28,535 nucleotides of DNA from contig VHZZ01000034.1 in NCBI GenBank assembly GCA_009801015.1, positions 18,463-46,997 on the forward strand. The letters run 5' to 3'. Position 1 is the first letter of the stretch. Every line of letters begins with the position of its first letter. Positions 10,501 through 17,843 of this stretch are shown here, piece by piece. Source of the DNA: Silene noctiflora. Taxonomy: Eukaryota; Streptophyta; Magnoliopsida; Caryophyllales; Caryophyllaceae. Below the pieces are notes generated by a model, which saw only the letters and a list, made by a program, of their open reading frames with translations, had not been told where the DNA came from and searched no databases. The translations under genes and the position numbers were made by a program.

Positions 10501-12030
10501 AGGGCCATAATATGATTAATTTTAAAGAACTGAAGCCTGTGTGCTATTTCAGGGTACAGTCACTAATAGACCCCTTGCCGGTACTGTCAGAAGAGGAAAG
10601 TCGCCGAAGGAAGATTTTATGTTGGAAAACCAACTTTTGAATGATCAAAAGCAATGTGCGGAGCACATCATGCTGGTTGATTTGGGAAGGAATGATGTTG
10701 GAAAGGTTGGTTGCCTTCAACTTAATTACAGGCTTTCAACTCGCCCTCTACTGCTGTTCATGACAAAGTTGTGGGTTGCGTTAAATAAAATTTATGCTGT
10801 GTTTCTCTTATTCCTTTTATGACGAAAGTATAATTTGGGATCTGGTTACTGCTTTCTGAGTAGGTGTCGGAATTCGGTTCTGTGAAGGTTGAAAAGCTCA
10901 TGAGTATTGAGAAATATTCTCATGTGATGCATATCAGCTCCACTGTAAGTTGTGTTTTTTCTTTTCTTTATTTTCAAAGGAAAGTAGAACGTGTTGTTTG
11001 CCTGTTGTTCATGCTTTTTTTTTTCTGGGAAGCTTCTGGAGTTTTCGAGCCCTTTCCTTTGATTTTGCATTTCTTAAATGCAATGCTTGAACGTTCTTTG
11101 GAAGAGAATACATTTTTTTTTTTTCTGAAAAACGTAAATGGAGTAGGGCATGGAGAAATTCTTTGTTTGTTGGTGGAAAACAGGAGAGATATGTTGGATT
11201 ATCATGATCCAGCTGTCCGTCCATGCATCGCTTCTTGTAGCCTTTATTAAGATTTAAGGTGGTCTATCTCTTGATACTAAAGCTGGTTTCCTCTAATTCT
11301 ATTTTCAAAGGGATACAAATTTAGTAGTGTGTATTGGAACCGAGGAATGATAGTTATTAGCTGGCTGCATTGTATGCTGAAGAACTCCACAATTTGCACT
11401 TTATTATCAGCTCTTTGCTTATTTATGCAGGTGACAGGGAAACTACTTGATCATTTATCGAGCTGGGATGCTTTACGTGCCGCATTACCTGTTGGGACAG
11501 TTAGTGGAGCACCTAAGGTATATCACGCTCTTACTAGTTAATACTCGTGTTATTTCTCTTGACCGCCTCAATCATGTATTTATGTTATACAGAAAACAGA
11601 CTAATTTGTTATTTGCTCTCAAGTATCTAGCATTGTTAGATTGGTGACACAAGAAGGTTTGTGGTTTTGTACAGTACTAAACTCCACACTATAATTCTTG
11701 TAGGTTAAAGCTATGGAACTAATAGATGAGCTCGAAGTCACCCGACGAGGACCATACAGTGGTGGATTTGGGGGAATCTCATTTACAGGGGACATGGATA
11801 TAGCCCTTGCTTTGAGAACCATCGTGTTCTCCACTGCAGCACGCTATGATACGATGTATACATATAAGGAGGTTAATAAGAGAAGAGAATGGGTCGCCCA
11901 CCTCCAAGCTGGGGCCGGCATTGTAGCCGATAGTGACCCTAATGACGAACAGAAAGAGTGCGAAAATAAGGCAGCTGGCCTTGCTCGTGCCATTGATCTC
12001 GCAGAATCTTCCTTCTTGCATACAGAATAG
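1566..12030 (+). CDS. ASA: Anthranilate synthase alpha subunit, chloroplastic (11 exons)
   Basis: TrpE-family enzyme converting chorismate to anthranilate, the first committed step of tryptophan synthesis, in the plastid with a glutaminase beta subunit. Exons: 1566-1761, 7513-7694, 8230-8419, 9020-9171, 9755-9870, 9960-10206, 10303-10359, 10553-10705, 10864-10944, 11431-11517, 11704-12030. All joins are GT-AG and keep frame, giving 595 aa, the usual length for plant ASA. Residues 1-65 are Ser/Pro/Arg-rich and lack acidic clusters, as in a transit peptide. The regulatory LFES is at 114-117, [15 protein letters not shown] near 322-336, [10 protein letters not shown] in exon 8, [11 protein letters not shown] at its end, GTVSGAPK in exon 10 and [10 protein letters not shown] in exon 11. 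Asp340 in RTFADPFE is the residue type of Trp-sensitive enzymes (Arabidopsis trp5 changes the matching Asp, recalled from the literature). Intron 1 is unusually long. ASA1 versus ASA2 type cannot be decided here. Confidence 0.95.
1836..2065. mobile_element. Stowaway-like MITE in ASA intron 1
   Basis: An 18-bp terminal inverted repeat can be read directly: tcctccattcaactccac at 1836-1853 and its complement at 2048-2065, with one mismatch. The right end is followed by TA; the left TA appears mutated. Removing about 233 bases restores gattaatg followed by tagttgatagtc, the continuous form seen at 2244-2262 and 4051-4070, which shows that this is an insertion into a pre-existing repeat unit. It encodes nothing. 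Confidence 0.7.
2456..2844 (+). mobile_element. Solo-LTR-like insert inside the Mutator-like element
   Basis: A segment starting tgttag and ending ataaca interrupts the left TIR of the surrounding element. It has LTR promoter features: a TATA-like ctatataaactctc near 2656-2669, an aataaaact stretch near 2738, and ggaaccacgtaaatctgtgt followed by T-rich gttctttattgttctt, a pattern typical of the R/U5 part of Ty1-copia LTRs. No internal domain and no second LTR follow, so a solo LTR is the simplest reading. A clear 5-bp target duplication was not found, so the borders are approximate. The open frame 2436-2723 across it resembles no protein I know. Confidence 0.55.
3330..3480. repeat. GC-rich ggccgggcc island inside the Mutator-like element
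   Basis: This block has repeated gggccgggc, cgggccgg and caagcccg words in otherwise AT-rich DNA. Similar islands occur at 20651-20893 and 28232-28460. In plants such words are common in the subterminal regions of hAT-type elements. No TIR or target duplication could be fixed here, so the family assignment is a guess. Confidence 0.4.
3918..4000. mobile_element. 83-bp Stowaway MITE
   Basis: TA dinucleotides at 3916-3917 and 4001-4002 flank an 83-bp element whose ends are inverted copies of ttcctccattccaatca. TA target choice, small size and the ctcc(a/c)tcc-type end are Stowaway (Tc1/mariner-derived) traits. It lies within the third border-derived repeat unit of ASA intron 1. Confidence 0.75.
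4890..5330 (-). CDS. S-protein homolog (self-incompatibility S1 family), small secreted protein
   Basis: Intronless 146-aa frame on the strand opposite to ASA, inside its intron 1. Residues 1-24 form a signal peptide (hydrophobic [13 protein letters not shown], then SYG). The mature part is Cys-rich (Cys43, 66, 80, 84, 105, 110). The C-terminal [13 protein letters not shown] resembles the C-W-x-(4)-DG-(hydrophobic) signature of plant S-protein homologs, and length, single exon and signal peptide all fit. The N-terminal L-x-V-H-C-x-S motif is degraded to GVTCIQ, so this is a divergent member. Papaver PrsS of this family is the pistil determinant in self-incompatibility; most homologs have no known function. 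A TATA-like box lies 5' of it. Chief doubt: decay of the family signature, so it could be a pseudogene with an intact frame. Confidence 0.65.
   Translation of the reverse strand: MSYLSYIMITLLLIIFPALEPSYGEKINIVFSNSMTEILGVTCIQYGKKGRSKMFSSKSVEQHKFCEFNIHAGLDVEVNCTTSCSKGKVTNFQAYKSNSEFETECPNGTCQWLAKDDGMHLLSRIYSRNTLKHAWAQSSGSLDFKH
5404..5416 (-). promoter_or_regulatory. TATA-like box of the S-protein homolog
   Basis: On the minus strand this reads aagtatatataat, about 75-85 bases before the ATG ending at 5330, a usual distance for a plant TATA box with a short leader. The area is AT-rich, so chance is possible. Confidence 0.4.
5421..5685. repeat. 132-bp tandem duplication upstream of the S-protein homolog
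   Basis: Two adjacent copies start with aatatgcc at 5421 and 5553 (period 132). They share tctattttgagt, aagatcatattaatt, atgaaaagaaat and agatagatattagg with scattered differences. The array lies in the 5' flank of the antisense gene, so it could change promoter spacing, but no function is shown. Confidence 0.8.
7020..7512 (+). repeat. Degenerate repeat units ending at the exon 2 acceptor of ASA
   Basis: Related units share ctga(a)ttctct, ttgttattgcattgatt and the acceptor-like (t/c)agttgatagtcg. Copies of the last motif are at about 7136-7147 and 7234-7246, and the true acceptor 7511-7512 is followed by ttgatagtcc. The same motif occurs at 2071, 2254 and 4061. These look like old duplications of the intron end. 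Confidence 0.6.
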
Positions 12031-12596
12031 GGGTTCTCAGGGTACTCTAGCTCGTGTTCCTTTACTAGTTTACTGGACTCAATTTACACTGACCTGGAGG
12101 TGGCAATGGGACAGTCGGGTCAGGTCACTTTGGGATCGGGTTTTGTGAAGTCAGCATAACCCCTTTGGGTCGAATTTAACTCTTAGACAAAATCTTTCCT
12201 TTTCCTTTTCCAACTCTCGACACTTAACACGGAGTACACTTACTGCATTGCCTCTCCAACTGAATATACCAGCTCTGCAATTGGCCCGGAATTATGGTTG
12301 CCCTGACCAAACTTTAGAACTCCAGCAGGAGTATGTGTTGCTATGACAATACAGTTGTTTAGACAGTCAATTTTTTTTTTTTTTTTTTTTGGTAGCCTCT
12401 GAACAATCACCAGGGTAAAATTTTCTTTCACTTTCTTTTTTACATACGGTATAATTTAGTCTCGTTGGAGAGCGCTGGCGGCCTAAACTGGTGACAGTAG
12501 CCACGCATTTGGCGAATAAATCAGCTTGTAAGTATTTGGACTTGCCTTCAAGCACTAATTTCCCCCATGTCCTGGAAAAGTTTGTCATTGAGATTT

Positions 12597-12730
12597 GAGC
12601 ACTTAGCTCTGTTCTAGATTAATCAGATGTCTCAAACTCGAGTCATAGACTGCCACAGCAATAAAACTCACAAGGTAAAGTTTTACCACCCTTGTGATCC
12701 TATCATGCTCGAATCCAGAAGGTATAAACC
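12597..12730 (+). mobile_element. Degraded SINE copy downstream of ASA
   Basis: It aligns with the intact SINE at 22819-22991: gagcacttag at the head, gttctag and aactcgag in the middle, and gtaaagttttaccaccctt followed by ctcgaatccagaaggtataaacc at the tail. The box A area is deleted. It lies past the ASA stop codon and may be in or near its 3' UTR. Confidence 0.6.
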
Positions 12731-12837
12731 TTTAAATAGTAGGGGCTATAGTGTACCGAATCTATGGGTTAGTTGAGCCCGAGGTACATTTCATCGTTTG
12801 CTCATGGTTCTTTGGAAGATTAATCAGTAGGTCTTAT

Positions 12838-12935
12838 GAGAGACCGTCTCCCATTAATTTATTGAGAGACATAATAGGGAATAAAAGAAATTCAATGGGT
12901 CTCTCACCTCATAATGTGAGAGGTCTCTCTGAAGT
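12838..12935. repeat. MITE-like foldback with gagagacc ends
   Basis: gagagaccgtctcc at the left and gagaggtctctctga at the right are roughly inverted, with internal gagagacat and gggtctctcac also pairing. Size and layout fit a MITE. No target duplication was resolved. Confidence 0.4.
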
Positions 12936-13583
12936 TTTTGTGTTAATTCAGATAATGACGATTAATATTGGTATTCGTGTTTCGGAAACTCGGAACTCAT
13001 GAATCAGGACTCTCATGAATCATGAATATGACAAACTAACAAACATTTAAAGGATATAAAAATCACATCTTCACAACTGCAATATATAGTAATTAAAATT
13101 GACATAATTTGCAATTAACAATTAGCACAAGTGCATAACATTCATTCAACTAGCTTCAAAATTTTCCGTGACGAAAAATATCGGTCACAAATGAGAATTT
13201 GTACTATCACTTCTGATTTTTGACGCCTATGACTCGGATCCAATTATTGCATAATTTATTTAGAAAATAAACTTGATTACACCCTTATTTTCCATACTTA
13301 TTTTATATGTTAATTCATTTCAAAAAACTCGGGTTAGTATTTGTCTCTAAAAATACAGGAAGTAAATATTATGAATCCCGTTATGAATAACATAATTTCC
13401 GGTCGGAATTCATTGTTTGGAGGTTCATAACTTTTTTTCTAATATTAGTTTTTAAACCGTGCAAATTGCACAAATATGTTATTTCGAATTTTGTTATAAA
13501 TTATAAATATCAGATGGTCTTACCCTAACATTAACAGAAGCAATTACGACGTATTCCTCATTTGTGTAAAACGAATCATATTG

Positions 13584-13780
13584 TACCACAGTCACAATCA
13601 GGACCCTGTGTGTTGAAGTAGAATGCTAGTTACCAAAAAACCCGTTTTACAAACATTTCGTGTATGGCCGTCTTATATCGTACCACATAGCCGCAATCAG
13701 GACCCTGTCTATTAAAGTACAACGCTAGTTACCAAAAAACGCCCTTTTACAAACTTCTTGAGTAAGACCGTGTTATATCG
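13584..13780. repeat. Two tandem copies of a 97-bp unit
   Basis: Copies begin taccac at 13584 and 13681. Shared blocks are caatcaggaccctgt, gctagttaccaaaaaac, ttttacaaac and tcttatatcg or gttatatcg at the unit ends. No coding potential was seen. Confidence 0.75.
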
Positions 13781-13803
13781 CATTTATGGCATTTCACCTT
13801 TTA

Positions 13804-13840
13804 CTAGTACAGATTCCGCGCCATTGCGCGGTATATAGAG
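13804..13840 (-). mobile_element. Helitron-like 3' terminus
   Basis: On the minus strand the sequence reads a perfect 6-bp hairpin, ccgcgc-aatg-gcgcgg, then about 8 bases, then CTAG followed by T. A short GC hairpin about 10 bases before CTRR and insertion next to T are Helitron 3'-end traits. The matching 5' TC end to the right was not located, so the element length is unknown. Confidence 0.5.
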
Positions 13841-14031
13841 TTTTTATTTTTTTAGTGCATTAATTTGCACAACATAAATATTTAATATTTTTCTCTTTTG
13901 TATTTTGATATGAAACAAAAAATTTGAAATGGAAAACTAATCAAAGAGAATTAAGTTAAGGTGTTATTTTTTTTAAACGAATGTTTTTGTCACGAAACTA
14001 ATAGTAAATACTAAATATGTGTCAAATTATT

Positions 14032-14160
14032 ATCTACAGTAATATATTATTGCATTATTAAAAAATTTAACAACATCTACAGTAATATATTATTGTATTA
14101 TTCAAAAATTTAGCAACATCTACAGTAATATATTATAACATTATTCAAAAAAATAGTTTA
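14032..14160. repeat. Three tandem copies of a 43-bp AT-rich unit
   Basis: The unit start atctacagtaatatattat recurs at 14032, 14075 and 14118, an exact 43-base spacing, with each copy continuing into attattcaaaaa-like sequence. It lies in the upstream flank of the RING gene. Confidence 0.85.
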
Positions 14161-14685
14161 ATTAAATGAAAAAATCAATTTTAATTTATTTTAATGAAAA
14201 AATCATAATAATGAATTTAATTAAATGATTAGATTTTAATTATAAGAATATATTCATTGAAAATATAATAATATAATGAAATAAAGTTTTACTTATTGTC
14301 TTATTTAGCTAGATGTTTTTTGGAGGGAAAACTAAGAAAATTTTTATTGTCTTACTAGTAAGGCGGATTACAACAAACAAATAAAAGAAAAAAAAAAAAA
14401 AAAAATTGGTAGAGGTTACAACTACCTACCCATGAAAACTCCCCAGTATCTTTCTCATGCTCATGCACTCTCTTTTTCCTCTTTTCCCTCTTTCTACCCA
14501 TTATTTTAATTTACGGTCTTGCTTAAGACGGTTTTAACTTAAAACTTCTCGCAATCCTTTTACATTTTAAGATTTACTTAAATCGGTTTTGAATTGTGAG
14601 TGTCGTCTTAACTTAAGACGACTTTAGTTTCTACGATACATTCATAGTAATTTTTCAATTTAAGTTCAAATTAATGGTGCAAATA

Positions 14686-17241
14686 ATGAGAAAGAGTTTT
14701 CGAGAATCTATCAAAGCTCTTGAAGCTGATATTCAGTTCGCTAATACTCTGTAAAATCTAATTAGTTTCATTTTTTTTTTGTTTCAATTATTATTATTTT
14801 TCATGATGCATGATATTTTTTACTATTTAGGAAGGATAATGATAGTGCGTAACCGGGTGGCGCCGAGTTTGGGTGCCCCTCTTACATGTTTCCATTATTT
14901 TAGGGGTCCCCACGTATTGAATGTGGGAGGGTGGCGCCAAAATTGGGTGCCACCTGGTGCGTGGCGCCAACTCATTTTCGTTTTTTATGCGATTTTAATT
15001 GAAATTGTATTGTTTAGTTGTTATGTTTAATGTTATTATGACAAGTTTAAAGATGGAATTGGAGCTGGAATTGAGTATTAATCGTGTTCGAGTTTCGTGA
15101 TTGGTGAATGTTCTTTGTTTGTTGAAAGAGTGATGAATTGCTGCTGGAATTGATATATTAATCGTGTCAGAGTCAGTGTGATCGAAGGTCACAGGTTCAA
15201 ATCCCGACAGCCTCCAATAACTCACGAAGTAGAATTTCAGCACATGGTTTTGGTTGAGATGGTTCATCGGAGCTGGAATTGAGTATATTAATCGTGTTTG
15301 AGTTTCGTGATTGGTGAATGCTCTTTGTTTGTTGAAAAATTGGGGAATTGGGGCCGGAATTGAGGATTAATCGTGTCAGAATTTTGCGATTGGTGAATGC
15401 TCTTTGTTTGTTGAAAGAACGAGAAATTGGGGTGCCCTCGAGTTAGAATTTTCATGATCCGAAATTTTTATGTAAATGCTGGTAGTTTAGGAGGTTGGAG
15501 GAACATGTTTGGTAAATGAAAGCAGCATTTCAGCAGACTGAAGTCGAATAACTGTGCTTTTTCAGGTCTTTTTTGAGTGGATGGATCGGATTGGAGTTCG
15601 TAAATCTCAATGATTATACTCTCTTTGTTTTTGGTTATTGGCTAATTTTTGGACTTCTGTCATTGATATTGGTTTCTAATCATATCTGTCAATCGTCTTT
15701 AAGTTAGATTCTGCATTGAAAATACGCGGCTCTTAATCTATTCTGTCCTCTACTTCTGCTGCAGTGCTTCAGGGTATAGAAGGCAACCTGATGAAGCTTG
15801 TTTCCAAATGAGGCTATCTTACAGCCCAGCTGCTCATTTATTTCTTTTCCTTGTTCAATGGACTGACTGTTACCTTGCTGGTGCCCTTGGGTTACTCAGG
15901 ATTCTAATTTACATGGTGTGCATATCTGCATTTCTTTCTCTTTGATTCTCGTTCCTTTTCCAGTAACTATGTGTCAATGTGGCCGATTTAACATTTTTGT
16001 TTGGTGCAGACCTACGCAGATGGGAAGAATACAATGTTTGTCCATGAAAAGAAAGCCAGCATTAAACAATTTTATTGTGAGTTTTAAATTAATCAGTATG
16101 TCTTGTGATAGTGCGCAAAACCTTTTAGAATGTTTACCGTCATCTGAATGCTTCTTCCCTTTGAGTAGGTGTGATTTTCCCATCACTGCTGCAACTACAA
16201 ACAGGAATTACTGATCTGGAAGACAGGAAACAAAAAGAACTATGCTCCGCAAAGTATAGAAGATATGATACTCACGAAAGAGGTAAAAGGACGGAATTGG
16301 AGAAAGAGCTGGAGGAGGAGTGTGGGATTTGCATGGAGATGAACAAGAAGGTTGTTCTACCCAATTGCTGCCACTCATTGTGCTTCAAGTGTTACCAAGA
16401 CTGGTAAACTATCTGGTTCAGATCTCTCTTTTATATACTTCTCGCGAAATGTTGAGAATCCTAATAGTGATATATGTTGGAGTACGTTTGCTTGTACCTG
16501 GTACTAATCCTCCAACACGAGGGGATGCGTATCATGTGTAGCCATGTAGGGTAGTCTCTTGATCAATTTGTTGCCTAAATACCCCTATTAAGCTAGAACA
16601 ACCAAGTAAGCCGATAAGGCGAAAAGCTATATGTGATTGGGTGCTTTCTTGCTTGCATTTGTTAGCAAGGTAGTAGTTGTTCTCCATTCTTGGCGTTCTA
16701 AGGTTTGAGCCTCTGACTGAGTCTTGCGGTAGTCTGATAATATACGACTATCTTCATCCTCAGATTCAATTTAGTATGTAGTTATGTACGATCCATTACT
16801 TTCACTTGCAGTCCCAAAGGTAGAGTCGTAAGAAATACTCACTTTATCCCGGTTACCAACCCATACTTGATTATCTGATACTGTCACTGGCCCCAGCCAG
16901 TCTGGGCTGGAAAAATGTCCTCAGACCTTATTTTCCTGACTCGTTTCATTTTACTGTCGGGAGTTCCTATGTTAGCCGATCCAAATCATTTAAGATTAAG
17001 ACTTTGTTCTTACTGTTGTTTTTACATCAGGTTTTCTCGGTCTCAATCATGCCCCTATTGTCGAGACACTCTCAATCAAGTCAAGCCAGGTGACCTTTGG
17101 TTTTACACTGATGAAACCGACATTGTTGATTTATCAGTTATCTTGAAGGAGAATGTGAACAGGCTCTTTAATTTTTTTGAGAAGTTGCCAATCATGAATC
17201 CACATCCCTCATCCGTGTCTTGTAATTGGCACGCAGGGTGA
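14686..17241 (+). CDS. RING-type E3 ubiquitin ligase, AIRP2-like (5 exons)
   Basis: Exons 14686-14750, 15765-15915, 16010-16076, 16169-16403, 17031-17241; GT-AG joins in frame give 242 aa, the length of Arabidopsis AIRP2. The N-terminus MRKSFRESIKALEADIQ and the central MRLSYSPAAHLFLFLVQWTD match this family's conserved head. A C3HC4 RING lies at residues 146-183: Cys146/149, Cys161, His163, Cys166/169, Cys180/183, with CGIC at the start and CPYC at the end. Zinc-binding RINGs recruit E2 enzymes; AIRP2 acts in abscisic-acid and drought responses, but that role is only inferred here. An in-frame ATG four codons upstream (14674) could also start translation; 14686 agrees with the family. The C-terminal tail after the RING is less conserved. 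Intron 1 carries tandem repeats and intron 4 is about 630 bases. Confidence 0.9.
14840..14975. repeat. Triple gtggcgcc block in RING-gene intron 1
   Basis: Three ggcgcc palindromes occur within about 110 bases. Two are in near-identical contexts (ggtggcgccgagtttgggtg and ggtggcgccaaaattgggtg) and the third reads gtggcgccaactc. This GC-rich patch in an AT-rich intron looks like a small inserted repeat of unknown family. Confidence 0.5.
15061..15432. repeat. About four 80-bp tandem units in RING-gene intron 1
   Basis: Units start near 15061, 15141, 15269 and 15351. They share ggaattga(g)tattaatcgtg, gattggtgaatg and tctttgtttgttgaaa. Unit two is cut short after about 32 bases by a SINE-like piece (about 15172-15268). 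The differences between units suggest an old array. Confidence 0.75.
15172..15268 (+). mobile_element. tRNA-derived SINE fragment
   Basis: gtgatcgaaggtcac followed by ggttcaaatcccgac is a good RNA polymerase III box B (compare GGTTCGANTCC), then cagcctcc, as in Au-type plant SINEs. No complete tRNA cloverleaf and no matching box A are present, so it is not a tRNA gene. It interrupts the second unit of the surrounding tandem array. Confidence 0.5.
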
Positions 17242-17843
17242 CCGTGTTCTGTGATGTTGGTGGTTTCTTTTATGTACAGAAAACAACTCATTATTTACCT
17301 GGTCGATTTTGAGACGATCCAAATTTACTTATTGTTCTTCATGACTTCATATTGAGCCGGAGTCAAGGTTGGTATATCAGATATTTTAACTTCATGGTTG
17401 ATGGTGAATGCAACATTTCCGGGTTTAGACAAACAGCGAACTCCAGAAATTCTAGTTCAGGAGTTGCCAGAGAAGAGACCGAAGAAGAACAAAGGAGTCT
17501 GGCATGGAGGCTACTTCTCTGGTTCGGAAATTCAATTTTCTGACATTATGTATGCATAGATTTAGTTTCGGCATCTCTGTATGTGGCTGAACTGTTAAAA
17601 ATTAGTCTTAAGGTGACATGCTAGTTGACAGTCGCCAAATTAGTTATGGGTAATTCATTTTTTTTCTTCCGATCTGCTGCGTAAGAGTAAAAAAATGATT
17701 ATCGACTAAATGCAACTCAAATTCTGCTGAAAAATTGCTTATCTACATTAATACGGAGTACATCTTAAAATTCACGACCCAAAAAACTCCGGAAAAAAAA
17801 AAAAAAAAATTGCAGAGCGTAATTTTTATTAGAAGAATGAGAA
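17242..17843. other. Convergent spacer between the RING gene and CAX
   Basis: Both genes end into these 602 bases, so they hold both 3' UTRs. On the minus strand AATAAA lies just after the CAX stop (about 17825-17830). An 18-base A run follows at about 17792. A 52-codon frame at 17401-17559 (plus) starts MVNATFPGLDKQ and ends FSDIMYA; it is not recognised and may be chance. Confidence 0.5.

Larger units (their letters stand above)
12031..14673. other. Intergenic region between ASA and the RING gene
   Basis: Begins with the ASA 3' UTR (no clear AATAAA close to the stop). It contains a T run at 12369-12390, the SINE at 12597-12730, a foldback near 12838-12935, a MITE-like end cggtcacaaatgagaattt near 13182-13200, tandem arrays at 13584-13780 and 14032-14160, a Helitron-like end at 13804, and a possible foldback at 14513-14628 built from cttaagacgg words. 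No protein-coding gene is supported. Confidence 0.6.

Noticed and set aside
10864-11250. 128-codon frame continuing past ASA exon 9
   Set aside because: Only the first 81 bases match the ASA family; the rest is intron with a clear donor at 10945.
15172-15268. Possible tRNA gene in the RING-gene intron
   Set aside because: Box B is good but no acceptor stem, box A or anticodon arm can be built, so it reads as a SINE fragment.
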